From assembly GCA_016779225.1 (NCBI GenBank), contig JADHNZ010000004.1:1-64000 (forward strand): 64,000 nucleotides of DNA, in the 5' to 3' direction. Shown piece by piece: positions 1 to 7,955 of this stretch. This DNA is from Planctomycetota bacterium (GTDB taxonomy: Bacteria > Planctomycetota > UBA1135 > GCA-002686595). Position 1 is the first letter of the stretch. The number at the start of each line of letters is the position of its first letter. Under the pieces are notes generated by a model. The model was not told the DNA's origin. It worked only from the letters and a program-made list of their open reading frames with translations, and searched no databases. Both the position numbers and the translations under genes were made by a program.

Positions 1-270
1 AAGGGTGACTGCCAGTCCGCCTGCGAAGGCGCCAAGGCCGCTCCCGCCGCGACCACGGACGAGTGCCCCGCGATGAAGTGCGAGGGTGCCGTCGAGGCCT
101 GCGAGGGCGCCAAGGCGACCCCCGCCGCCGCCAAGGGCGAGTGCCCCGCCTCCGCCTGCGAGGCCGTGAAGGAGTGCAGCGAGGCCAAGGCCAACCCGGC
201 CGCCACCAAGAGCGACTGCCAGTCCGCCTGCGAGGGCGCGAAGGCCGAGTGCTCCGGCGTCCAGGGCTGA
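1..270 (+). CDS. Cys-rich repeat protein, 3' end only
   Basis: The frame is open from the first base to TGA at 268-270, so the start lies left of the window and 89 codons are visible. The product is built of short repeats of the type (G/S)-(D/E)-C-x3-C-E-x-A-K-A-x-P-A-A, giving regularly spaced cysteines in an Ala/Lys/Glu background. The first and last units are almost identical in DNA (about 7-39 and 214-246), which points to recent unit duplication. I recognise no family. The cysteine pairs could bind metal or form disulfides in a secreted protein, but no signal region is visible here. A strong hairpin follows the stop. Confidence 0.7.
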   Translation, partial: KGDCQSACEGAKAAPAATTDECPAMKCEGAVEACEGAKATPAAAKGECPASACEAVKECSEAKANPAATKSDCQSACEGAKAECSGVQG

Positions 271-323
271 ACCCCTCTGACCACAGGCGGTGAGCCGACA
301 GGCTCCACCGTCGCGAGGTCCCT

Positions 324-357
324 GCGCGGGGCCGCTCCTCCGGGGGCGGCCCCGCGC
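324..357 (+). terminator. Hairpin terminator after the Cys-rich gene
   Basis: A perfect 12-bp GC stem (324-335 with 346-357) with a 10-nt loop starts 54 bases after the stop codon. No T-run follows, so intrinsic termination is inferred from stem strength and position. Confidence 0.6.
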
Positions 358-410
358 TGCATGACCCTCACCCCACGGGCGCGACCAGCCTCGAGTGCGC
401 CTCCCACACA

Positions 411-479
411 AGGGCTGCAGCAGCAGCCCGACCCAGCCCTACGCAGGGGCTGCAGGAGCAGTCTGACTTGGCTCCACGC
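411..479. repeat. Two imperfect tandem copies of a ~35-bp unit in a gene-free gap
   Basis: The stretch 358-714 holds no convincing gene. Within it, 411-444 and 445-479 are imperfect copies that both begin AGGG(G)CTGCAG and end CCACGC or CTACGC. A shorter related piece, GGGCTGTTGCCGCAGCCC, follows at about 480 and could fold back on itself. No promoter is obvious for the gene starting at 715. Confidence 0.4.
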
Positions 480-714
480 GGGCTGTTGCCGCAGCCCTCA
501 CGGGGGCTGAGCCAGCGGTGGCGCAGGAGCCCGGCCCTTAGGCCCTCCAGGGCCGCTTCCGCGCTCTGGCGTGGCGGGAGCCCCGGCCCGAGCAGCGACA
601 AGCGCTCCGATCCCCCGAGGCCGTGGTGGTGCACACGGGGCGAGCTGGCCGCGACGGTGCCTGGGGTTCCTGCCTGTGCCCACGGGCGGCGCGGGGGAGG
701 GCTAGGATGCGCCT

Positions 715-1602
715 GTGCTCAGGCCCACTGCCTTTCCCGCCGCGTCCCTTGGCGGGCACGCCCTCCTGGACAGCGGGGAAGGGCGCAAGCTCGAGCGGAT
801 CGGAGGATTCGTCCTCGACCGGCCCGACCCGCAGGCCCTCTGGGGTGTGCGCGCTCCCGCTCTCTGGGAGCAGGCTGACCTGCGCTTCGAGCGGGAGTCG
901 GACCGCGGGGGGCGCTGGGAGCAGGTGGGCGCGCGCGCCGTGCCCGACGAGTGGGAGCTTGAGCTGGGGCGCGCTCGCCTCCTCATCCGGCCCACCCCCT
1001 TCAAGCATGTGGGCGTCTTCCCCGAGCAGGCGGCCAACTGGGCCCTGCTGGAGCATCCGCCGCGCCCCGGCGCGCGCCTCTTGAACCTCTTCGGCTACAC
1101 CGGGGCCGCGAGCGTCCTGGCAGCCGCGGCCGGCTGGGAGGTCACCCATGTGGATGCCTCCAAGCAGTCCCTCGACTGGGCGACGGCGAACCTGAGGCGC
1201 TCGGGCCTTCCCGGTGACGCGATGCGCGTGCTCTGTGAGGACGCCCTGCGCTTCGCCCAGCGTGAGGTCCGCCGGGGAAACCGATACGACGCGGTCTTCC
1301 TGGATCCGCCGCACTACGGGCGCGGGCCGCGGGGCGAGGTGTGGCGGCTCGAGGAGGGCCTGCCTCCTCTGGTCGAGGCCGCGGCCTCCCTGCTGGAGCC
1401 CGGTGGCGTCCTCGTGCTCTCGACCTACGCGGTGGGGCACTCGCCCTTGACCCTGCTCGGCCTCCTCGAGGTCCAGGCGGCGGAGGGGGACGAGGTCGAG
1501 GCTGGCGAGCTTGCGCTGCGCGAGGAGCCGGTGGAGGGAGCGCCCTCACGCCTCCTGCCCGCAGGGTTCTGCGCACGCCTGCACCGGGCGGGACCGGGAT
1601 GA
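715..1602 (+). CDS. Class I SAM-dependent methyltransferase (RlmI/RlmK-like)
   Basis: A 295-residue Rossmann-fold methyltransferase. The SAM-binding motif LLNLFGYTGAAS is near residue 123, an acidic ribose-contact stretch (VTHVDASKQSL) follows, and DPPHYGRGP, the catalytic-loop motif of the RlmI/RlmL rRNA methyltransferase group, is near residue 197. It lacks the N-terminal PUA domain of full RlmI, so the substrate is open (rRNA is likely by family). The GTG at 715 follows a G-rich ribosome-binding stretch (about 691-706). The stop overlaps the ATG of the next gene by 3 bases, so it is coupled to an RNA pseudouridine synthase. Confidence 0.75.
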   Translation: MLRPTAFPAASLGGHALLDSGEGRKLERIGGFVLDRPDPQALWGVRAPALWEQADLRFERESDRGGRWEQVGARAVPDEWELELGRARLLIRPTPFKHVGVFPEQAANWALLEHPPRPGARLLNLFGYTGAASVLAAAAGWEVTHVDASKQSLDWATANLRRSGLPGDAMRVLCEDALRFAQREVRRGNRYDAVFLDPPHYGRGPRGEVWRLEEGLPPLVEAAASLLEPGGVLVLSTYAVGHSPLTLLGLLEVQAAEGDEVEAGELALREEPVEGAPSRLLPAGFCARLHRAGPG

Positions 1603-2459
1603 GCGGACCGCGCGTCCTGTGGTGTGACAACCACGTGCTCGCCCTCGCGAAGCCTGCCGGGCTGCCCAGCGTGCCGGATGCGTCTGGAGATCCGAGCGCT
1701 CTCGACTGGGGGAAGGAGTGGATCCGGCGGAACTACTCCAAGCCTGGTGAGGTGTTCCTGGGCGTCGTCCACCGCCTCGATCGGCCGGTGTCGGGGGTCC
1801 TCTGTCTTGGGCGCACCAGCAAGGGTTCGGCGCGCCTGACCGCGGCGCTCGTCGAGCGCGCGGTGCGCAAGGCCTACCTCGGCGTGGTGGCGGGGGATCC
1901 CGGTGCGGGGGGTGAGCTCGAGCAGCACCTCCTGAAGGACCCGCACACGAACCGAGTGGCCGTCGTGGAGGCCGGGCGTGCTGGGGCCAAGGTGGCGCGC
2001 ACGCGGTGGACGCGCCTCGCCACGCGCGGCGGGCGCGCGCTGCTGCGGCTCGAGCCCCTGACGGGGCGCTCGCACCAGCTGCGCGTCGCGTGCGCCAGCA
2101 TGGGCACGCCGCTGCTTGGCGATCTGAAGTACGGCGCGGACCGCGCGCTCGAGGACCGCAGCATCGCCCTGCACAGCCACGAGTTCGAGGCGCCCCACCC
2201 CGTTCGGCGGACCTCTCTGCTCCTCCGGGCTGCACCCCCTCGCGCAGGCTGGTGGGACCTCGCTCGCGAGGTGCTCGAGTCGAAGCCCGCAGCCGAGGCC
2301 GACCACTCCCTGGCGCAGGCCCCTCGAGGCTGGGGCGGCCAGGCCCTGCCGGAGGGGACCGAGCCCGAGCCGCCCCGGGACGCCGCCGCGGCGGCGACGC
2401 CGGCCGAGACGCGGCTGTGGCCGGGAGACCACGCCTCCTGCGCGGAGGCCGAGGCATGA
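1599..2459 (+). CDS. RluA-family pseudouridine synthase
   Basis: A 286-residue RNA pseudouridine synthase. The family signature HRLDRPVSG, carrying the catalytic Asp, lies around residues 58-66, and the conserved GRSHQLRV and GDLKYG segments follow. No S4 RNA-binding domain is present. About 55 C-terminal residues are Ala/Pro/Glu-rich and probably disordered. The frame stays open further upstream, but the ATG at 1599 is chosen because it overlaps the previous stop (ATGA) and the family N-terminus (VLWCDNHVLALAKPAG) begins there. Which rRNA or tRNA uridine it modifies cannot be told from sequence. Confidence 0.85.
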   Translation: MSGPRVLWCDNHVLALAKPAGLPSVPDASGDPSALDWGKEWIRRNYSKPGEVFLGVVHRLDRPVSGVLCLGRTSKGSARLTAALVERAVRKAYLGVVAGDPGAGGELEQHLLKDPHTNRVAVVEAGRAGAKVARTRWTRLATRGGRALLRLEPLTGRSHQLRVACASMGTPLLGDLKYGADRALEDRSIALHSHEFEAPHPVRRTSLLLRAAPPRAGWWDLAREVLESKPAAEADHSLAQAPRGWGGQALPEGTEPEPPRDAAAAATPAETRLWPGDHASCAEAEA

Positions 2460-3718
2460 GCGCGGTTGCCTGGCGCCTGGCCGGCGCGGCCGCCGGGGTG
2501 CTGGCCAGCGTGCTGCTGGCGGGAGGGGGCGCAGGCCTGGCCGCTGCGCTGGACTTCAACGGCGAGCCGCTGGAGGACTGGCTGGGGCCGTTCCGCATGC
2601 AGGGGGCCGCGCTGCTCGCCGGGCAGCACGAGCCGGTGGAGGGCTTCCTCTACCCGCCCTCGGCGGCCGTGATGTTCATGCCGCTCGGACTGCTGGGTCC
2701 GGACGCCGCGGCCTGGATGGGGTGGCTCGTGCAGGCCTGCTCCCTTGCACTCGTGGCGGCCCTCGCCCCGCGCCTCGCGGGCCCTGGGTGGAGCGCGCGC
2801 TGGAACCTGCCCTTCGGACTCGCGGTCGGGCTGTGCGTGCCGCTCCTGCACTCCCTCCACTGGGGCCAGATGGGCGCTCCTCTGGCGGCCCTGATCCTGC
2901 TCTGGCTGCTGAGCGCTGCGCGCCCTGCAAGCGCCGCTGGGGATGTCGCCCTCGCGCTGGCCGTAGCGCTCAAGGGCTACCCCCTGCTGGCGGTCCTTCC
3001 GGCCTGTGTCGCCGGCTGGCCCCTGCGGCGGTTCCTGCTCGCCGCGCTCGCCCTCGGCGTCGTGCTGCCCGCGGTGGTGCTGCGAGCAGACCTGCTGCCC
3101 TTTGCGCAGACGGTCGTGAGCCGGCTGGCCGCGCTGTCGACGGAGGGGGGAGCCTGGTGGGGCTCGGCCAACCGCCAGAGCCTCGCAGCCGCGGTGGGAC
3201 GCCTGGCGGGGCAGCCCGGACCTCCGCTGCTGCTGACGGCCGCGAGCCTCCTCGCCTTCGCCGCGCTCGCCTGGTTCGCCTTCCGCGCCGCGCGCGGCGC
3301 TGCTCGCGAGGACGCTGGAGTGACCGGAGCAACGGGCCCTGCGGCCGGGGCTGGCGTCGCGCCCGAGGGGCTGGCGGGAGCTCCGATCGTGGCGCAGGCC
3401 CCGAACACGCTCAGCGCCGAGGCGCGCGGTGCCGCGGGGGCCGCGGGCCTGCTGCTGCTCGCGGGGCTGGTGCTGCTTCCTGGCCCCGCATGGCCCCACC
3501 ACCTGGCTGCCCTGCCGCTGCTCTGGGCGGCCGCCCTGCCGAGGGCGGGCGGGGCGCGGGCCTGCGTCGTTGCCTCGGCGGGGGTTGCGAGCTTCCCGGT
3601 CCTGCTCGCGCTGGGGGGCTGGGAGCACGCGTTTGCGCTGGGCTTGCCCCTGATCGCCAACCTCCTTGCCGGCCTGGCCCTCGTCCTCAGGCTGCGCGAC
3701 CCCGCGCCGCAGCCCTGA
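2456..3718 (+). CDS. Glycosyltransferase family 87 (DUF2029-like) membrane protein
   Basis: A 420-residue integral membrane protein with about ten hydrophobic helices. Typical GT87 features are a YPPSAAVMFMPLG segment in the first periplasmic loop/TM region and the conserved LKGYPLL stretch near residue 175. GT87 enzymes use polyprenyl-linked sugars to glycosylate lipids or envelope polymers; the acceptor here is unknown. The start ATG overlaps the upstream stop (ATGA). A loop of about 50 residues, rich in Ala/Gly, separates the last helices. Family assignment is by pattern and is fairly secure; substrate is not. Confidence 0.7.
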   Translation: MSAVAWRLAGAAAGVLASVLLAGGGAGLAAALDFNGEPLEDWLGPFRMQGAALLAGQHEPVEGFLYPPSAAVMFMPLGLLGPDAAAWMGWLVQACSLALVAALAPRLAGPGWSARWNLPFGLAVGLCVPLLHSLHWGQMGAPLAALILLWLLSAARPASAAGDVALALAVALKGYPLLAVLPACVAGWPLRRFLLAALALGVVLPAVVLRADLLPFAQTVVSRLAALSTEGGAWWGSANRQSLAAAVGRLAGQPGPPLLLTAASLLAFAALAWFAFRAARGAAREDAGVTGATGPAAGAGVAPEGLAGAPIVAQAPNTLSAEARGAAGAAGLLLLAGLVLLPGPAWPHHLAALPLLWAAALPRAGGARACVVASAGVASFPVLLALGGWEHAFALGLPLIANLLAGLALVLRLRDPAPQP

Positions 3719-3845
3719 CCGGGAACCCGGGAGGGCGCCACTCAGGGGAGCCCTACCGCCCGATCCCGATGGCGCTGGGGGCGATGGGGGCGTGCCGCCC
3801 GGCCCCCCGGGAGACCGCGCGGCGCGAGGGGCTACAATCGCCGCC

Positions 3846-5231
3846 ATGATCCTCGTCACCGCCGCGCTGCTCTCCCTGACTCCCGCAGTCGACGACGTCT
3901 CCTACGCGAAGGACGTCCACCCGATCCTGGCTGAGAACTGCTTCAAGTGTCACGGACCCAAGAAGCAGAAGGGCGGGGTGCGGCTCGACATGAAGGCCGG
4001 GCTCTTCGAGGGGGACGAGGGGTTCATCCCGGTGGTCCCTGGTGATCCCGATGGGTCGCTCCTGCTCGAGGTCTGTGAGCTGCCCGAGGACGACCCGGAC
4101 CTGATGCCGGAGGGAGGGCCGCGCCTCTCGGAGCAGGCGCTCGGCACCCTCCGCGCCTGGATCGAGCAGGGCGCGAGCTGGGAGGCCGTCATGACCGAGG
4201 ACGAGGCCGAGCAGCGCCTCGTGCTGCCGGGCCTGACCGCCGAGCAGGAGGCCGCGCGCGCCCAGGCCCTGGAGCGCGTGGGCGCCGCCGGGGCGATCGT
4301 CCTGCCCGTGGCCCGCGACCTGCACGCCCTCGACGCCAACCTCTCCCTGCTGCGCGCCGCGGCGGGTGACGATGCCCTCGCGGCCATGGCGGGCCTGGAG
4401 CCGAGCCTCGTGTGGCTGAACCTCTCGGGCACGGCCGTCACGGATGCGGGGCTCGCGAGCCTTGCGGGCTTCAAGGAGCTTCGCCGTCTGAACCTCTCGC
4501 GGACCGCGGTCACCGCGGCCGGCCTGACGCACCTCGCCGCCATGGGGCAGCTCGAGGTCCTGAACCTCTACGGCAGCAAGGTGGGGGACGATGCGGTGGC
4601 GGCGATCGCGGCCCTCAAGGGGCTCAAGCGCATCTACCTCTGGGAGTCGGCCTTCAGTGAGGAAGGGTTCACCGCCCTCGCGAAGGCCTGCCCCGAGCTT
4701 GGGATCGACCGCGGCCTGGCCCCGGTCGTGGAGGCCACCCCGCCCGTTGCGGGTGCCGTGAACGAGACCTGTCCGGTGAGCGGCTCCGCCGTGGATGGGA
4801 CCATCGTCACCGTCTACGAGAGCCAGCCCATCGCCTTCTGCTGCAAGGACTGCAAGGCCAAGTTCGAGGCCGATCCGGCGGCCTACGCGGGGAACCTCCC
4901 GGGCGCCCGTCCCGCGGCGGTGAACACCAAGTGCCCCGTGAGCGGTGGGGATGTGGACGCCAGCGTCACGAGCATCTTCGAGGACCAGGCGGTCGCCTTC
5001 TGCTGCGCCAAGTGCAAGGCAGCCTTCGACGCGGAGCCGGCCAAGTTCGCCGACAAGCTCCCCAAGGCGAAGGCCGCGGCGGTGAACACCAAGTGCCCGG
5101 TGAGCGGCGGGGATGTGGACGCCGGCGTCACGAGCACCTTCGAGGGCCAGGCGGTGGCCTTCTGCTGCGCCAAGTGCAAGGCGGCCTTCGACGCGGAGCC
5201 GGCGAAGTTCGCCTCGAGGCTCAAGGGCTGA
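3846..5231 (+). CDS. Secreted PSCyt1-type cytochrome c + LRR + triple YHS-like protein
   Basis: A 461-residue protein with a short signal sequence. The planctomycete cytochrome C domain carries one haem motif, CFKCH (residues 32-36), in the context typical of PSCyt1 (SYAKDVHPILAENCFKCHG; RLDMKAGL). Leucine-rich repeats follow (about residues 190-290, LxxLNLSxTxVTDxGL). Three YHS-like metal-binding modules end the protein, each starting CPVSG and containing FCCxxCKAxF. Modules 2 and 3 are near-identical DNA copies spaced 162 bp apart (from 4914 and 5076). It probably acts in the periplasm in haem- or metal-linked chemistry; the real substrate is unknown. Start chosen at the ATG giving a signal peptide. 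Confidence 0.75.
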   Translation: MILVTAALLSLTPAVDDVSYAKDVHPILAENCFKCHGPKKQKGGVRLDMKAGLFEGDEGFIPVVPGDPDGSLLLEVCELPEDDPDLMPEGGPRLSEQALGTLRAWIEQGASWEAVMTEDEAEQRLVLPGLTAEQEAARAQALERVGAAGAIVLPVARDLHALDANLSLLRAAAGDDALAAMAGLEPSLVWLNLSGTAVTDAGLASLAGFKELRRLNLSRTAVTAAGLTHLAAMGQLEVLNLYGSKVGDDAVAAIAALKGLKRIYLWESAFSEEGFTALAKACPELGIDRGLAPVVEATPPVAGAVNETCPVSGSAVDGTIVTVYESQPIAFCCKDCKAKFEADPAAYAGNLPGARPAAVNTKCPVSGGDVDASVTSIFEDQAVAFCCAKCKAAFDAEPAKFADKLPKAKAAAVNTKCPVSGGDVDAGVTSTFEGQAVAFCCAKCKAAFDAEPAKFASRLKG

Positions 5232-5247
5232 GGGGCGGGCTGCTGCT

Positions 5248-5289
5248 CTGCAGCTGCTCCTCCGCAGCTGTGCCTCCGCAGCTGTGCCT
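5248..5289. repeat. Three 14-bp tandem repeats between convergent genes
   Basis: CCGCAGCTGTGCCT occurs twice in tandem (5262-5275, 5276-5289), preceded by a diverged copy at 5248-5261. They fill part of the 131-bp gap between the stops at 5231 (+) and 5363 (-). No T-tailed hairpin is visible. Confidence 0.6.
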
Positions 5290-5362
5290 CCGGCTTCGCG
5301 CTCCCTGACCTGCGTCTCGGTGTGGAGCCGACCCGCTCTCGCCCAGCGCGGGGTGGTCGGGC

Positions 5363-6538
5363 TCAGCTGAGGACCGGAGCTGCCGCGCCGACGGGCGCCA
5401 GCTCCTCGTTCGCGCTCCAGATCACGTTGTAGAGCGTGTCACGCTCCACGGGGATGCGGCCGGCCTCGCGGATCCAGGTCAGCAGCTCCTGGCGCGCGAC
5501 GCGCTGGGGCGTGGTCGCGCCTGCGTCGTGGTAGATGCGCTCCTCGACGACCGTGCCATCCACATCGTCGGCGCCCCAGGAGAGCGCCAGCTGGGCGATC
5601 GGGATCGTGAGCATGATCCAGTACGCCTTGATGTGAGGGATGTTGTCGAGCACGAGGCGCCCCACCGCGATCTCGCGCAGCTCGTCCAGGGCCGTCGGCC
5701 CGGGGAGGTGGCTCCACTCGGTGTTGTCGGGGTGGAACGAGAGGGGGATGTAGGTCTGGAACCCACCCGTCTCGTCCTGCAGCGCGCGCAGGCGGGTCAG
5801 GTGATCGACGCGCTCCTCGGGCGTCTCGATGTGCCCGTGGAGCATGGTGCAGTTGCTGCGCAGGCCGGCCTCATGGACCTGGCGCGCGGTGTCGAGCCAC
5901 TGCTGGCCGGTGTTCTTGAGGTGGTAGCCCTCCGCCTGCACGCGGTCGGCGAACACCTCCGCGCCGCCCCCCGGGCAGGAGCCGAGGCCAGCCTCGATGA
6001 GCTCGGGCAGGACCTCCGGCAGGGGGCGCTTGGCCCGCCGCGCGATCTGCATCAGCTCGATCATCGTGAACGCCTTCACATGGATGTCGGGCCGGGCGCG
6101 CTTGGCCGCGCGCAGGATGTCCAGGTAGTACTCGTAGGGCAGCCGCGGGTAGATCCCGGCGACCATGTGCACCTCGGTGACGGGCTCGTCAGCCGTGTCG
6201 CGCAGCTTCTGCTCGATCTGCTCGGGCGAGAAGATGTAGGCACCCTCCTGGCCAGGGAGGCGTTGGAACGCGCAGAAGCGGCAGAGCTTGTTGCAGACGT
6301 TCGTGTAGTTGATGTGCTGGTTGACGTTGAAGTACGCCAGGTCGCCATGCATCCGCTCGCGCACATGGTTGGCCAGCATCCCGACCGCGTAGGGGTCCGG
6401 GCAGCGGTAGAGCTCCAGTGCGTCGGCCGCGTCGAGCCGCTCGCGGGCCAGGACCTTCTTGGCGATGGCCTCAAGGCCGGCGGCACGGGCCCGAGCGCGC
6501 AGGCGGTCGAGGTCGTGGGGGGCGTCGAGCGGGATCAT
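5363..6538 (-). CDS. mqnE: Aminofutalosine synthase MqnE
   Basis: A 391-residue radical-SAM enzyme with CX3CX2C at C82/C86/C89 (CNKLCRFC) for the 4Fe-4S cluster. The segments HGHIETPEERVDHL, QDETGGFQTYIPLSFHP and LDNIPHIKAYW are characteristic of MqnE, which joins 3-[(1-carboxyvinyl)oxy]benzoate to SAM-derived adenosine in the futalosine menaquinone route. Its start overlaps the end of mqnC by 4 bases (ATGA), so the two radical-SAM steps are co-translated. The chorismate dehydratase (mqnA), mqnB and mqnD genes are not in the window. Confidence 0.9.
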   Translation of the reverse strand: MIPLDAPHDLDRLRARARAAGLEAIAKKVLARERLDAADALELYRCPDPYAVGMLANHVRERMHGDLAYFNVNQHINYTNVCNKLCRFCAFQRLPGQEGAYIFSPEQIEQKLRDTADEPVTEVHMVAGIYPRLPYEYYLDILRAAKRARPDIHVKAFTMIELMQIARRAKRPLPEVLPELIEAGLGSCPGGGAEVFADRVQAEGYHLKNTGQQWLDTARQVHEAGLRSNCTMLHGHIETPEERVDHLTRLRALQDETGGFQTYIPLSFHPDNTEWSHLPGPTALDELREIAVGRLVLDNIPHIKAYWIMLTIPIAQLALSWGADDVDGTVVEERIYHDAGATTPQRVARQELLTWIREAGRIPVERDTLYNVIWSANEELAPVGAAAPVLS

Positions 6539-7794
6539 TGTGCGCTCGCCTCCTTGGCGGCCAGGGCGCGCTCGCGCCAGGCCTGCGGCGCAGCCGCGTG
6601 GGTCGCGGCGTCCTCGCGGGTCAGCGGGCCTCGAGGGCCCTGGTAGCGCTCATCCACGAGGCCGTACCAGGAGTTGCGCTGGACCGGCTCGAAGCCCGCC
6701 GTGCGGATCTGGTGCTCCAGTCGCTGGACCGACTCCAGGTTGAAGCAGCCCGCCGCCGAGACGACATTCTCCTCCAGCATCGTTCCTCCGAAGTCGTTGG
6801 CGCCGTAGTGCAGCGAGACCTGGGCGAGCTTGGTGCCCTGGGTCACGTAGCTGGTCTGGATGTTCTCGAAGTTGTCGAGCACGATCCGGCTCAGCGCCTG
6901 GACCCGCAGATAGACCGCGGGGGTCGTCTTCTCGGGGTAGAGGTGCTCCTCCGGGACGCCGTCGGGCTGGGTGTTCCAGGAGGCAAAGGCGGTGAAGCCG
7001 CCGGTCTCGTCCTGCAGGTCGCGCAGCCGGATCAGGTGCTCGACACGCTCGGCGGCGGTCTCCACATTCCCGAACATCATGGTGCCGGAGGTGCGGAGGC
7101 CGGCCTCGTGCACGCGCCGGTGGACCTCCAGCCACCGGTCGGTGGTGGTCTTCTTCGGCGCGATGATCTTGCGCACGCGCTCGACCAGCATCTCGGCGCC
7201 GGCACCGGGGACGCTGCCGAGCCCAGCCTCGACCAGGTCGGCGAGGACCTCCTGGACCGGACGCTTCTCCATGTGGCTGAAGTGATCCAGCTCCGGGGCA
7301 GAGAGGGCGTGGCAGTTGATGTCGAAGCGCGCGCGGATGTCCGCGATCAGCTCGCACCACCAGTCCGAGAGCAGGTGGGGGTGGTGCCCACCCTGCATCA
7401 GGAGTTGCTGGCCGCCCAGGCGGACGGTCTCCTCGACCTTGCGGTAGATCTCGTCTCGCGAGAGCACATAGGCCTCGCGGTGCCCGGGGGAGCGGTAGAA
7501 GGCGCAGAACCCGCAGTCCGTGATGCAGACATTGGTGGGGTTCAGGTTGCGGTCGACGATGTAGGTGATGCGCCCCTCCGGGTGGAGGCGGCGCTTGACG
7601 GCGTCGGCCATGCGCCCAAGGGTGAGCAGGTCCGCCTCCTCGTGCAGGAAGAGGGCCTCCTCCTGGGTCACGCGCTCGCCCGCGAGGATCCGGTCCTCGA
7701 GGTCCTGGAGCGCCGCGGATGCGCCCCTGCGGCCGCGTGAGGCGAGCGGGGCCACCCACTCCTGGGGGCGACGGGACTTCGGGGGAGCGATCAT
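6535..7794 (-). CDS. mqnC: Cyclic dehypoxanthinyl futalosine synthase MqnC
   Basis: A 419-residue radical-SAM protein with CX3CX2C at C90/C94/C97 (CITDCGFC). The LMQGGHHPHL segment and FTAFASWNTQP match MqnC, which cyclises dehypoxanthine futalosine during menaquinone synthesis. It is the first gene of an mqnC-mqnE pair and is divergent from glyS across a 161-bp gap that should hold both promoters. The first ~30 residues are poorly conserved in character, so the real start might be slightly downstream. Confidence 0.88.
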   Translation of the reverse strand: MIAPPKSRRPQEWVAPLASRGRRGASAALQDLEDRILAGERVTQEEALFLHEEADLLTLGRMADAVKRRLHPEGRITYIVDRNLNPTNVCITDCGFCAFYRSPGHREAYVLSRDEIYRKVEETVRLGGQQLLMQGGHHPHLLSDWWCELIADIRARFDINCHALSAPELDHFSHMEKRPVQEVLADLVEAGLGSVPGAGAEMLVERVRKIIAPKKTTTDRWLEVHRRVHEAGLRTSGTMMFGNVETAAERVEHLIRLRDLQDETGGFTAFASWNTQPDGVPEEHLYPEKTTPAVYLRVQALSRIVLDNFENIQTSYVTQGTKLAQVSLHYGANDFGGTMLEENVVSAAGCFNLESVQRLEHQIRTAGFEPVQRNSWYGLVDERYQGPRGPLTREDAATHAAAPQAWRERALAAKEASAQ

Positions 7795-7955
7795 CTCGCG
7801 GGATTCTAGGTCTCCTGCGCGGGGGCTCCAGCCTTGGGTCCAGAGGATCCTCCGGACCGAGGCACCGGGTCCGGCAGGGCCGCCGCCAGCCTTCGGATCG
7901 CAGGGTCGCAGGGGTAGACTCTCCCGCCCGCAGGGCTCCCAAGCCCCTCCTCCCC

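Noticed and set aside
538-1440. Long open frames antisense to or overlapping the true genes (also 1874-3859, 9304-11352, 42939-46211 and many others)
   Set aside because: They arise because GC-rich third positions suppress stops in other frames. Their products are Arg/Pro/Ala-rich with no family match, and each overlaps a gene with clear motifs.
1341-1598. Upstream extension of the RluA-type gene
   Set aside because: The extension overlaps the methyltransferase in another frame and lacks family similarity; ATG 1599 is coupled to the upstream stop.
4914-5230. CRISPR-like or mobile repeat array
   Set aside because: The repeats are in-frame copies of a protein module (54 codons) without spacers.
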